Origin: a virus
Strand: one strand, 5' to 3'
Length of the DNA stretch: 25,694 bases
IMG/VR virus record: IMGVR_UViG_3300035187_002158
Location: 1-25,694 of that record
Shown here one piece after another: positions 1 through 6,502 of this stretch (positions are counted from its first letter, which is position 1; the number at the start of each line of letters is the position of its first letter). The notes under the pieces were generated by a model, which worked only from the letters and a program-made list of their open reading frames with translations, was not told where the DNA came from and did not search any database. A program made the position numbers and the translations under genes.

Positions 1-43
1 GTTTCCGTGCGGTCTTCAAGCGTCGGCCGAACCCCACCCCCAT
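1..43 (-). CDS. Possible start of next gene, cut by window edge
   Basis: After the HNH gene stop there is an ATG 13 bases downstream, and the minus-strand frame stays open to the window edge, beginning MGVGFGRRLK. Only 14 codons are visible, so nothing can be said from the protein. No clear Shine-Dalgarno is seen. In HK97-type phages an HNH gene is commonly followed by the terminase genes, which are otherwise missing from this window. A terminase small subunit is therefore the natural guess, but it is a guess from gene order only. Confidence 0.3.
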   Translation of the reverse strand, partial: MGVGFGRRLKTARK

Positions 44-56
44 GCCGTTCTGGCAG

Positions 57-350
57 TCACGCCAGCCCTCTCAGCCGCTGCTCTGCCCGCGTCTTCCGGC
101 CGTGGTCCGCATCGCACAGGACCTGGAGGTTCGCGTCAGCGTCCGTCCCTCCGAGCTCGAGCGGGATGACGTGGTCGACGTGGGCAGCCTTGCCGCTGAC
201 CACTCGACGGCAGACCGCACAGACGAACGCGTCCCGGACCAGGATCCGTTGCCGCCTCGCCCGCCAGTCCGATGTCTGGTAGTGGGCGGTCTCCTTGTGG
301 ACGCTTGGCCGCATCCGATGCGGCTGCCAGCGCTCGACCTTCGCGGGCAT
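57..350 (-). CDS. HNH endonuclease
   Basis: A 97-residue protein with a single HNH nuclease domain: a CAVC zinc knuckle near residue 45, the catalytic HVDHVIPL stretch near 57-64, then GG, an Asn (N74) and a closing LQVLC...H..KT segment. The second zinc knuckle keeps only one Cys (CDADH in place of the usual CxxCH), so zinc binding may be incomplete. I start at the ATG one base after the upstream stop (TGACATG); a TTG four codons earlier is possible. Phage HNH proteins next to terminase genes act with the terminase in DNA packaging and cos cleavage (family knowledge). Here the gene is last before the window edge, where terminase is expected. Confidence 0.85.
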   Translation of the reverse strand: MPAKVERWQPHRMRPSVHKETAHYQTSDWRARRQRILVRDAFVCAVCRRVVSGKAAHVDHVIPLELGGTDADANLQVLCDADHGRKTRAEQRLRGLA

Positions 351-351
351 G

Positions 352-660
352 TCAGGACTCAACAGGCAGGAGGGCGACCGCTTCGGCCCACGGCATGACC
401 TCGACCGCCTGGGCGAGGGCGTCCTTGTCGGCCGCCGCCCACATGGCCTCTAGCAACCCGCCCGGCCCAACCTCTGTGAGAACGTCGGCCGAAAGCATCA
501 GCCGCCCATCGGTCAGCACTCGCGGCACGGGCCGGCAAAGGCGGGAGCCGTGCTGGGCGTGAATCTCCGCGAGCCGCTGTGCCAGGGCAACGTCGAACAC
601 TAACGCCCACTGCCGGGCATCGGCGTAGGAGATCGGCAGCGTGAGGTCGCCGAGCGTCAT
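352..660 (-). CDS. Hypothetical protein downstream of appendage gene
   Basis: A 102-residue acidic, Ala- and Leu-rich protein beginning MTLGDLTLPISY. I do not recognise the family. Its start overlaps the stop of the appendage protein gene as TGATG, so it is translationally coupled to it. Position directly behind a fibre-like gene would suit a fibre chaperone or accessory structural protein, but no motif supports that. No signal peptide or membrane segment is seen. Confidence 0.7.
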   Translation of the reverse strand: MTLGDLTLPISYADARQWALVFDVALAQRLAEIHAQHGSRLCRPVPRVLTDGRLMLSADVLTEVGPGGLLEAMWAAADKDALAQAVEVMPWAEAVALLPVES

Positions 661-1472
661 CAGATGGCCGCCGCGATGGCGTTGTAGAGCGTGGTCACGC
701 GGGTGTCTAAGAGCGCGAGGTCAAGGTTTTCGCCGATGCTGTAGAAGGACATGCGGCCGTCAGAGAACAGTCCCGCGACGTTCGTTGCGCTGTTTCTGGC
801 AAATACCAAAACGTTGCCATTGTGTGGCGTTTGCGATGCAGAAGTCCGAGTGGAGTTCGTGCCACTAACGCGAGACGTATACGAACCTGATGCAGCACGG
901 CTTGTGGCAATTAAACCAGTCGGCGAACCAATACTAGCCTGGGTAATTCCTGTGCCCGCCCTGTTTCTCCAGCCGAGCGTGCCGGAACCTCCAGTGACAT
1001 AATCAATTTGCGAAGAGCCAGTTCCGGCCGCCCCAGCGCCGACGTAGCCGGACGCAACAGTCGGTGCCGTCGCCACATACACCGCCTGGTGGTATGAATT
1101 CTGCGGGTCGGCGTTGACGTTTCGGTTCGAATCCAGATACTTCCCGACTCCGTCGCCGATGAGCCCCGTCTCGCGGTTGTAGTCACCCGATACGAAGGGG
1201 CCATTGTTCGTCGGAGCCGCACCGACCAGCGGCGTGAGCGCCCCGGCGAGCGTCCTCGGACCCATCAGCAGGCAGCAGCATTTGATGGCGGTGAAAAGGG
1301 AGTCTGCCTTCAGCCCGACGACGAAGGCGTTGATAGCCAGTTGAACGTCTCGCTCCATGTACCTCCCGGCGTCGGCTGCTCGCACGGCCTCGATGTAAGA
1401 GCGCGCGTTTGAATCCGTGGCGAAGTTTGCGTTCGTCGCCCGGGGCCGCAGGAGTCGTGGGGAGAGTGGCAT
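660..1472 (-). CDS. Phage tail/appendage protein with LamG-like receptor-type region
   Basis: A 270-residue protein. The N-terminal part (about 20-75) has the pattern YIEAVRAAD...INAFVVGLKAD..FTAIK..., followed by GP.TLAGALTPLVG, GDYNRETGLIGDG..KYLDSNRN and a Thr/Ser/Gly-rich body. It ends with FYSIGENLDLALLDTRVTTL. This layout is known to me from phage and prophage surface proteins in which a helical segment precedes a concanavalin/LamG-like sandwich. Its job is probably receptor or glycan contact at the tail tip. The central stretch (about 780-1150) is noticeably richer in A and T than its neighbours, which suggests domain exchange. The start ATG has no obvious Shine-Dalgarno. Confidence 0.75.
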   Translation of the reverse strand: MPLSPRLLRPRATNANFATDSNARSYIEAVRAADAGRYMERDVQLAINAFVVGLKADSLFTAIKCCCLLMGPRTLAGALTPLVGAAPTNNGPFVSGDYNRETGLIGDGVGKYLDSNRNVNADPQNSYHQAVYVATAPTVASGYVGAGAAGTGSSQIDYVTGGSGTLGWRNRAGTGITQASIGSPTGLIATSRAASGSYTSRVSGTNSTRTSASQTPHNGNVLVFARNSATNVAGLFSDGRMSFYSIGENLDLALLDTRVTTLYNAIAAAI

Positions 1473-1499
1473 GGGGCCCGTCCGGTAATGTGGAGACCG

Positions 1500-1994
1500 T
1501 CAGACCGCCCGCCAGCGGTTGGAAGCCGTCAGGTAGACGAGCAGGGCCGCACCGCCGCTGGCGCTCAGAATGAAGTCGCCCCCCCACGGGACCGTGATCC
1601 GATTGTTCGCCGAGCTCGAGGCGGACTCATGCTTGAGCGTGATCGCGTGGGATCCGACGTTGATCAGGAGGATCGCCCGGCCGTTGGCCCCCGCCACGAT
1701 CCCCGTGATGTCCCGGGCCGCGTCGGCGTCGAGCCGGAAGATGTCTCCGGTCCCGGGGTTGTAGTCGTTCTGGCTGACTGTGATCTGCGACGGCGAGACG
1801 ACGACGTTCGCGATCGGGTCCGACCCGCCGGTCCGGTGGGTCGACTCGTGGGCCGCCGGAGCTCCTCCCCCTAGGGCCGCGATCGCCCCGAGCGTGATCT
1901 TCTCGGTCGTGGTGCCCGCGGCGTTGGTGGCCGGGACGACCGCGTTCGCAGAGGCCGTGCCGGCCGGGAGCTGGGAAATCTTGACGTCGGCCAT
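1500..1994 (-). CDS. Tail fibre-like structural protein
   Basis: A 164-residue protein. It opens MADVKISQLPAGT, a motif very common at the N-terminus of phage fibre and tail-appendage proteins (KISxLP), and continues with AHESTHRTGGSDPI, another fibre-associated repeat-type motif. The C-terminal part (about 85-164) is beta-rich (ITGIVAG..GRAILLINVG.HAITLKHES) and ends in SNRWRAV, as in phage attachment proteins. Read with the preceding 50-codon gene and the following LamG-like gene, it looks like a receptor-binding set. A GGAG about 11 bases upstream serves as a ribosome-binding site. Confidence 0.75.
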   Translation of the reverse strand: MADVKISQLPAGTASANAVVPATNAAGTTTEKITLGAIAALGGGAPAAHESTHRTGGSDPIANVVVSPSQITVSQNDYNPGTGDIFRLDADAARDITGIVAGANGRAILLINVGSHAITLKHESASSSANNRITVPWGGDFILSASGGAALLVYLTASNRWRAV

Positions 1995-1997
1995 GTG

Positions 1998-2150
1998 CTA
2001 TTGCTCCGTCCGCAGGTAGGCCCCGGACTCTGCCCGGAGCTGGTCGCCGCTTTCGGCGAGGATCGTGTTCGGCGACGACTTCGTCCGCCGCAGCTTCTTC
2101 CGCGGCAGGCTCAGGATCCGCAGGTTCCGCACGCGGTAGGTGATCGCCAT
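1998..2150 (-). CDS. Small basic hypothetical protein
   Basis: A 50-residue open frame from ATG at 2150 to TAG at 2000-1998, beginning MAITYRVRNLRILSL and ending AYLRTEQ. The middle carries a basic cluster (RKKLRRTKS). It fills the gap between the HTH gene and the fibre-like gene with only 6 and 3 bases to spare, which fits dense phage packing. A GGAG near its 3' end doubles as the ribosome-binding site of the next gene. Function unknown; it is too short to assign a family. Confidence 0.6.
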   Translation of the reverse strand: MAITYRVRNLRILSLPRKKLRRTKSSPNTILAESGDQLRAESGAYLRTEQ

Positions 2151-2156
2151 AGCCGG

Positions 2157-2495
2157 TCAGTCTCGCGGGTCGTCCCGGCGGCGTGAACCTCGCCAGGCCT
2201 GCTCGCGCTCCTCGTCGCTCCACCGCTGCTGGAGCCGCCGCGTCAGGATCAGGATCTCCTCCTCGGTCGGATCGCCGCCCCGGCGTCCGCCCCCGAGGCC
2301 CTGGCGGCGCTTGGGGAGATCCCGGAGCTGGTCCTTGCGGCGGGCCTCGAAGACGTGGATCGTGATCCCGGCCAGCCGGGCGACCTCGTCCCTGGGGATG
2401 CCGTCGGCCCAGGCCTCGCGGACGAGCCGCTCCTGGTCGGCCGACAGGAACCGCGGCCGCATGTGGGCCGGCAGCGGCCGGTCACGCTTCGGCAT
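2157..2495 (-). CDS. Helix-turn-helix DNA-binding protein
   Basis: A 112-residue, very basic protein. A helix-turn-helix is visible at about residues 18-50: SADQERLVREAW, then DEVARLAGITIHVFEARRK. It is followed by a Gly/Arg linker (LGGGRRGGD) and a second short helical region (PTEEEILILTRRL...WSDEERE). The start overlaps the end of rusA by 14 bases. Sitting after rusA at the end of the early operon, it could be a late-transcription regulator or a terminase small-subunit-like DNA binder. The sequence alone does not decide. Confidence 0.7.
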   Translation of the reverse strand: MPKRDRPLPAHMRPRFLSADQERLVREAWADGIPRDEVARLAGITIHVFEARRKDQLRDLPKRRQGLGGGRRGGDPTEEEILILTRRLQQRWSDEEREQAWRGSRRRDDPRD

Positions 2496-2940
2496 CGGCC
2501 AGCCTCCGGATCACGACGACCGTCCGGGCCGGCTCCTTCCGGGACCCGTAGCGCTTGCGGAGGATCGCCTGGACGACCTGGTCGTCGTCGTGCCAGACGG
2601 CCCCCGAGTCCGTGATCGCGTCGGCCACGGCCTTTGCCAGGTTGTCGAGGTCCCCGCACCGCTTGGGTGGGAACGCCGGGGCCGAGCTCGTGAGCGCCCC
2701 GCCCTTCGTCCAGTGGCTGGGCGGCCTCTGGAACACGAACTCGACCTCGAGCTCGTGGGCGGCCTTCGACGACACCAGCCGGCATCGCTTGGCCTCCAGG
2801 GCCGCCCGGATCGCGAGGGCCCCCTTGTAGGCCCGGATCCCGTTGTCGGGCGTGTACGCGTGCCCGGAGCGGGTCATGCGGGCCCGTGGCTGCGGGACCG
2901 GCGTCCCGGCGATCTCGAACGTGATCTCGGCGGCGTCCAT
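2482..2940 (-). CDS. rusA: RusA-family Holliday junction resolvase
   Basis: A 152-residue protein with the full RusA layout. The N-terminus is IAGTPVPQPRAR. The acidic catalytic block is GDLDNLAKAVADAI..., followed by WHDDDQVVQ, which supplies the conserved aspartates that bind Mg2+ in this family. RusA enzymes cut Holliday junctions symmetrically and resolve recombination and replication intermediates before packaging. It lies downstream of the replication initiator and the Sak4-like recombination genes, consistent with a phage DNA metabolism operon. ATG start; length is close to the family norm of about 120-150 residues. Confidence 0.9.
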   Translation of the reverse strand: MDAAEITFEIAGTPVPQPRARMTRSGHAYTPDNGIRAYKGALAIRAALEAKRCRLVSSKAAHELEVEFVFQRPPSHWTKGGALTSSAPAFPPKRCGDLDNLAKAVADAITDSGAVWHDDDQVVQAILRKRYGSRKEPARTVVVIRRLADAEA

Positions 2941-2985
2941 GCCCCGGCCACCGTATGGCAGCCCGGGCCTGATTCCAGCGGCGCG

Positions 2986-3285
2986 CTACGGGACGAGGTT
3001 GATCGTCGTCGACCGCAGGACGGCCTCCTCGACCGGAATCTCATCCTCGTAGAGGACGATCGTCAGGTCGGCGTCGGGACCGTAGATCGCGAGAATCGTC
3101 TGTTTGAACTCGTAGAGGCGATCGAGGCACTTCTTGCACATCTCCTTGGGGTAGGTCGCCCGGAGGAACGTGTGGTCCTGGTGCAGGTGATCGACCCAGA
3201 TCTGGGCGGGCATGTGCTCGCGGTCATGCCAGACGATCTTGGCGACCTCGACCAGCTCGTCGGCGGTGATCGTCAGCATGGGCAT
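2986..3285 (-). CDS. Hypothetical protein of replication region
   Basis: A 99-residue acidic protein beginning MPMLTITADELVEVAK, with a CKKC pair (about residues 50-53) and a run of His residues (WVDHLHQDHTF). The CxxC plus histidines could bind a metal, but no second Cys pair is present, so a zinc finger is not supported. It is encoded between the replication protein and rusA with about 45-base gaps on each side. A short hairpin (GGGCA-TCA-TGCCC) overlaps its start codon. I do not recognise the family. Confidence 0.65.
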   Translation of the reverse strand: MPMLTITADELVEVAKIVWHDREHMPAQIWVDHLHQDHTFLRATYPKEMCKKCLDRLYEFKQTILAIYGPDADLTIVLYEDEIPVEEAVLRSTTINLVP

Positions 3286-3328
3286 GATGCCCAGTCGATC
3301 GCCGGCGGACGCTGGTTCCAGGTTTCAC

Positions 3329-4198
3329 CTACGCCACGCCCTCCCGAAACTTCGCAGCCATCGCCCGCTTCGTGGCCTCGAACCGGGCAGCGTCGTCGCC
3401 CGTCCAGGCCTGGGCCGGTGGACGATCGTCCGGTCCGCGAGGGCCGCTCGACGACCGCTCGCGCGGGTTGTCGAACTGGCCGCCCAGGACCTTGTCCACG
3501 AACCCCGGGGCCACGAGCTGCGGGAGCGTCACCGGATCCCGGAAGTACTTGCACCGCGGCAGGGCCTCGATCGCCGCCAGGGCCTTTTGGAACCAGCCGT
3601 CCTCCTCGAGCCGGTCGGCGACCTTGTCCGGTGGATCCGGCAGCCGCCAGGGCCGCCCCGTGCCGGCCGCCCAGGCCTTCCGCAGCGTGTCCCAGCCGGG
3701 CGGCCCGGCAGGGCCGCTGTCCCCGTCCCCCTGCGCAGCATCCCCGGGGGAAGAAGAAGAATTTCTATCTCCTCTATCTCTTCTCTCTAGGGCGCGCCGC
3801 GCCCCGCGTGGGGGCGCTACGCGCCCCCGCTGGGGGCGCTCAGCGCCCCGGGCCTTGTCGACCTGGTGCCGGACGGTGGCGAGAGCCCTTGATTTAGCGG
3901 CGTTTGCGAACCTGGCGTCCCATCCGGGGATCCCAACAGTCCCATTCTCCGCGTCGATCACGAGCCAGCCCACCGCCTCGACCTCCCGCCAGAAGTCCTC
4001 GTCGCCGCCGCAGAGCCGCGCCAGGAGCCGAATCGACATCCGGGCCGTCCCGTCGGAGCTGTTCAGGGCCGCCCAGCCCCAGAGCATCATCAGCCGGCCG
4101 ACGACCTGGTCCGGCTGGAGGCCGGTCCGGTCGACGAGCTCGAGGACCTCGGGCTTCTGGGGGAGGCAGACGTCGTAGGGGATCCATTCACCGGCCAT
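3329..4198 (-). CDS. Phage replication initiator-like protein
   Basis: A 289-residue protein in two parts. Residues about 1-110 (EWIPYDVCLPQKPEVLEL, VVGRLMMLWGWA..NSSDG, then EAVGWLVID) match the winged-helix N-terminal domain of lambda O/DnaD-like phage replication proteins as I know them. Residues about 165-240 (WDTLRKAWAAGTGRPW...WFQKALAAIEALPRCKYFRD...FVDKVLGGQFDNPRE) match the C-terminal part of such proteins, which contacts replicative helicase or loader. Between them lies an Arg/Pro/Ser-rich linker encoded by the hairpin array at 3790-3849. The start overlaps the preceding gene by 11 bases. The role is probably origin recognition and helicase recruitment. Confident on family type, less on exact mechanism. 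Confidence 0.75.
   Translation of the reverse strand: MAGEWIPYDVCLPQKPEVLELVDRTGLQPDQVVGRLMMLWGWAALNSSDGTARMSIRLLARLCGGDEDFWREVEAVGWLVIDAENGTVGIPGWDARFANAAKSRALATVRHQVDKARGAERPQRGRVAPPRGARRALERRDRGDRNSSSSPGDAAQGDGDSGPAGPPGWDTLRKAWAAGTGRPWRLPDPPDKVADRLEEDGWFQKALAAIEALPRCKYFRDPVTLPQLVAPGFVDKVLGGQFDNPRERSSSGPRGPDDRPPAQAWTGDDAARFEATKRAMAAKFREGVA
3751..3849. other. Candidate replication origin inside initiator gene
   Basis: Three perfect GC-rich inverted repeats (3790-3849) sit beside a roughly 40-base tract (3751-3790) that is AT-rich for this genome and strongly strand-asymmetric: purines at 3751-3761, then almost all pyrimidines to 3788. Both lie in the linker-coding part of the replication initiator-like gene. 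Lambda and related phages place their origin in the O gene in the same way: palindromic iterons, then an AT-rich asymmetric region, encoding the inter-domain linker. The call rests on this architecture; replication activity is inferred. Confidence 0.5.
3790..3849. repeat. Three phased GC-rich hairpin repeats
   Basis: Repeat 1 (3790-3804) is GGGCGC-GCC-GCGCCC. Repeat 2 (3810-3828) is GGGGGCGC-TAC-GCGCCCCC. Repeat 3 (3833-3849) is GGGGCGC-TCA-GCGCCCC. All share the GGGCGC-NNN-GCGCCC core with different 3-base loops. Their centres are at 3797, 3819 and 3841, exactly 22 bp apart, about two turns of B-DNA, so bound dimers would sit on one face. There is no T-run on either side, which argues against transcription terminators, and they are inside a coding frame. 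Confidence 0.85.
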
Positions 4199-4775
4199 TC
4201 TTCAGCTCCTCACGACGCTTGAACTGAACGCGCCCGCGTCCGCTCCTGACCTCGAGGTCGACGACGATCGCCGGCTTGCTGTACTTGCCCTTTCCTTGAT
4301 TGCCCGAAGACGCATTGAGTCGCGTCCCGTTGAGAAGCGCCTCCTTTCGGCGCTCCCTCCACTTGGTGCAGACGAGACGCTTCCGCTCGAACTGCATGGA
4401 GGGCTTAACAGCTTGCAACTCAAACCCTGCGTCCATTGCGACAGGACGGCCCCTGTCGAAGTCCTCGATCAAAGATCGCATCTGTGGAGAAAGCGCGAAA
4501 CGCTCAACCCTTCTTTTCCCGTTCTGCCCAGGAAGCTCGACGTAGGCAACGCTCCTCCAAAACAAAACCTTCGTCGCCGAGAATTGCCTCTTGCAGGCCT
4601 GCGCGAAAACGCAGCAGCCAGGATCCTTTGCGGTTGCGGATCGGACATCCTCTGGACTAATGAAAACGCGAAGGTCTTTCTTTGCGTCGACTACCTCAAT
4701 GTCGCCCCACAACCTCCGGATCTCGTTGTTAGATTTGCTCGCCATAGACGAGATCTTTGATGCATTGTTTCCCAT
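4188..4775 (-). CDS. Hypothetical protein of foreign base composition
   Basis: A 195-residue Lys- and Arg-rich protein beginning MGNNASKISSMASKSNNE. It contains LRVFISPEDVRSATAKDPGC (about 36-55) and a basic C-terminal half. I recognise no domain. Codon and base use differ sharply from the genes on either side (many A- and T-ending codons, more Lys), so it looks recently acquired. It has one of the few strong Shine-Dalgarno sequences here, AGGAGG six bases before the ATG. It overlaps the replication gene by 11 bases. It could be a moron, such as an exclusion or anti-defence factor; no motif proves it. Confidence 0.7.
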   Translation of the reverse strand: MGNNASKISSMASKSNNEIRRLWGDIEVVDAKKDLRVFISPEDVRSATAKDPGCCVFAQACKRQFSATKVLFWRSVAYVELPGQNGKRRVERFALSPQMRSLIEDFDRGRPVAMDAGFELQAVKPSMQFERKRLVCTKWRERRKEALLNGTRLNASSGNQGKGKYSKPAIVVDLEVRSGRGRVQFKRREELKNGR

Positions 4776-4813
4776 ATCAGCCTCCTATCATTCAGCCATT
4801 CAACGGCCGCACG

Positions 4814-5167
4814 TCACCGTGACGCCGCCGTGATCTGCCACACCCGCGCCCCGCTCGTCCCGTGCCCCTTCCGCCGCGCCGCAAACCCAACCGCCTCGAT
4901 CCGCCCGCGCCGCGCCAGAGTCCCGATCACCGCCCCGAAGGCCCGCGCGTCGTGCGGGACCAGGCCCAGCCGCTGGCAGTGGTCGACGATCTCCTCGCCG
5001 GAGCGGGCCCGGCCGTCCGCCAGCAGCTCAAGGACCGCGGCCCGGGCCCGGTCGGCGTCAAACGCCGTCACCCGCTCGGCCTTCGCCAGGCAGGCCGCGG
5101 CGGCCTCCTGGCCGCGGACCAGGGCGAAGAGCGGGACATCGGCGTCCTTCTCGATGAACGTCCCCAT
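4814..5167 (-). CDS. Winged-helix-like phage protein
   Basis: A 117-residue protein. The C-terminal two thirds (about 38-115) read as a winged helix: DRARAAVLELLADG, then SGEEIVDHCQRLGL...AFGAVIGTLARRGRIEAVGF and a beta wing RVWQITAA. The ATG at 5167 is chosen because it overlaps the upstream stop as TGATG; a longer frame upstream would read through that neighbour. Small proteins of this type in phage early operons probably bind DNA or a replication partner. Specific function unknown. Confidence 0.7.
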   Translation of the reverse strand: MGTFIEKDADVPLFALVRGQEAAAACLAKAERVTAFDADRARAAVLELLADGRARSGEEIVDHCQRLGLVPHDARAFGAVIGTLARRGRIEAVGFAARRKGHGTSGARVWQITAASR

Positions 5168-5358
5168 CACCCGGCCTCCCGCTTCGTGAGCCACTCGCGC
5201 CGGAACTCCTGCCAGCCGCCAGTCCCGCCGCCGACCCGGTACGCGTGGTAGGCGATCACCGCGGACTCGAGGTCCGGATCCGCCGCCGCCGCGTCCTTGG
5301 CCTTGCGGGCGACGAGCTCGTCCCGCTCGCGCTGCTGCTTCCATGCTGGCTCTGGCAT
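5167..5358 (-). CDS. Small hypothetical protein
   Basis: A 63-residue charged protein, MPEPAWKQQRERDELVARKA..., with an N-terminal helical basic/acidic stretch and a C-terminal WQEFRREWLTKREAG. No recognised domain, signal or membrane segment. Its TGA overlaps the ATG of the winged-helix gene (TGATG), so the two are probably made together. Function unknown. Confidence 0.6.
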   Translation of the reverse strand: MPEPAWKQQRERDELVARKAKDAAAADPDLESAVIAYHAYRVGGGTGGWQEFRREWLTKREAG

Positions 5359-5392
5359 CGTGCCCTCCGTGTGTGTGCTCCGTGTCGTGGAG

Positions 5393-5785
5393 CTAACGGC
5401 CGCCGCCCGCCGGGAGGTCCAGTGCAGCGTCGACGACTGCCGGAGATGTCCCGTCCGCCGGCTGCGGGCTCCCTGGGGCTTGTGCAGAGCCCCTGACGCC
5501 GGGAGCGGCGTGTTGTTCCTGGGCGGCCTGGTGCCGCAGGGCCGAGGCCTGGTCGATCACGCCGTCGGCGATCCGCTCGAGCTCCTCGGCGGCCCGCAGG
5601 AAAGATTCCCAGCGGGTCGTCCGCCACTCGCCAGTGAGCTTGTAGAGCCACGAGCCGGCGATCCGGACGTAGACCCCGATCCCGCTCTGCTCGTTCTTGT
5701 CGCGGACCTCCACGACCTCGCCGTCCTGGTGGTAGACCTCGACCGTGCCGTTCGGCTTCACGCTGACGATGGACCGGTAGACCAT
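5393..5785 (-). CDS. Hypothetical early protein
   Basis: A 130-residue protein. The first 60 residues look beta-rich (SIVSVKPNGTVEVYHQDGEVVEVRDK...IAGSWLYKLTG). A helix follows (ESFLRAAEELERIADGVIDQASALRHQAAQEQH), and the tail is a disordered Ala/Gly/Pro region ending DLPAGGGR. No family recognised. It sits between the ssDNA-binding-like gene (10 bases upstream) and the small gene pair downstream, within the replication/recombination operon, so a DNA-metabolism accessory role is likely but unproven. Confidence 0.6.
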   Translation of the reverse strand: MVYRSIVSVKPNGTVEVYHQDGEVVEVRDKNEQSGIGVYVRIAGSWLYKLTGEWRTTRWESFLRAAEELERIADGVIDQASALRHQAAQEQHAAPGVRGSAQAPGSPQPADGTSPAVVDAALDLPAGGGR

Positions 5786-5795
5786 GACTCGGCTC

Positions 5796-6245
5796 CTAGA
5801 AGGGGATGTCGTCCGGGGCGACCGCGGCCGGCTTCGCCGACCTCGAGCGGGTCGCGGCCTTCGGCGGCGCTTCGGCCGCCGTGAACTTCCGGACGTTTAC
5901 GAAGACGCGGCCGCTGTTGCCGGCCTTGTGGTAGATCTCGGCGGCCACCGTCCGGCCGACGAGCTGGTCCGGAGCCGTCTCGTTCCAATCCGCCGGCGAC
6001 ATCCCAAGGGCCCGGGCCAGGCTCGACACGATCCGAGCGCCCCAGTCCTTGTCCCGCGGGCAGTTCGCCCACACCCAGCCGAACCGCTTGTCCGCGTGGG
6101 CGAGGGCCAGCTTCAGATCGGCCCCCTCCTCGCTCGCCCGCACGATCTCGAGCGCGTGCGATCCCTCGGGGACGAGATCACGCTCGCCGGTAGCGGCCGG
6201 CGTCGGCTCGGCCCCGTCTTCGAATCCTTCGAACTTCCAGTCCAT
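5796..6245 (-). CDS. ssDNA-binding-like protein (DUF669-like) with acidic tip
   Basis: A 149-residue protein. It begins MDWKFEGFED, has a beta-rich core (residues about 25-120: LVPEGSHALEIVRASE, then LKLALAHADKRFGWVW, then LVGRTVAAEIYHK and GRVFVNVRKF) and a flexible Ala/Lys linker. It ends in DDIPF, the same kind of acidic tip that bacterial SSB uses to recruit partners. This is the layout of the DUF669-like proteins that commonly accompany Sak4-type recombinases in phages. Its start overlaps the upstream stop as TGATG, and a Sak4-like ATPase lies two genes upstream. A longer in-frame upstream extension is rejected because it runs through two real genes. Confidence 0.7.
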   Translation of the reverse strand: MDWKFEGFEDGAEPTPAATGERDLVPEGSHALEIVRASEEGADLKLALAHADKRFGWVWANCPRDKDWGARIVSSLARALGMSPADWNETAPDQLVGRTVAAEIYHKAGNSGRVFVNVRKFTAAEAPPKAATRSRSAKPAAVAPDDIPF

Positions 6246-6502
6246 CACACCGCTCCTTTTGCAGTGAGTCCCTCGCGGTCCGCATACGCTCGGACCGCCA
6301 TCCAGTGCCGCTCCTCGAAGCGGTAATGGCCGTACACCTTCGGCGGCAGGCCGACGGCCCGGACCGCCTTGCGAACGTCCCAGTCGCTGACGACGAGTCC
6401 AGCGGCCCGGCACCGCTCCAGGAGCTCGGCCCACCGCATCCAGTTCCGATCCGCCCGCGGCGGCTCGTGGCGGAGCTCGGTCCAGGTCCGATTCCAGAAC
6501 AT
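6245..6502 (-). CDS. Small hypothetical protein, possible HTH
   Basis: An 85-residue basic, Trp-rich protein. Residues about 25-55 (RWAELLERCRAAGLVVSDWDVRKAVRAVGLPP) could form a helix-turn-helix, followed by KVYGHYRFEERHWMAVRAYADREG, like small DNA-binding proteins that follow an HTH with a two-strand wing. It is locked between the Sak4-like ATPase and the ssDNA-binding-like protein by TGATG overlaps at both ends, so all three are co-translated. This suggests it belongs to the same recombination complex. Not assignable to a named family. Confidence 0.6.
   Translation of the reverse strand: MFWNRTWTELRHEPPRADRNWMRWAELLERCRAAGLVVSDWDVRKAVRAVGLPPKVYGHYRFEERHWMAVRAYADREGLTAKGAV

Noticed and set aside
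3790-3849. Hairpin array as tandem transcription terminators
   Set aside because: No T-run follows on either strand, the repeats are in the middle of a coding frame, and the exact 22-bp phasing suits protein binding better.
2140-3897. Long plus-strand open frame (585 codons)
   Set aside because: It runs antisense through the HTH, rusA, hypothetical and initiator genes, has low-complexity Arg/Pro-rich translation and no domain. GC-rich DNA often leaves antisense frames open.
5168-5344. Longer start for the winged-helix gene
   Set aside because: The extension is an Arg/Gly-rich shadow of the 63-residue gene in another frame; TGATG coupling marks 5167 as the start.
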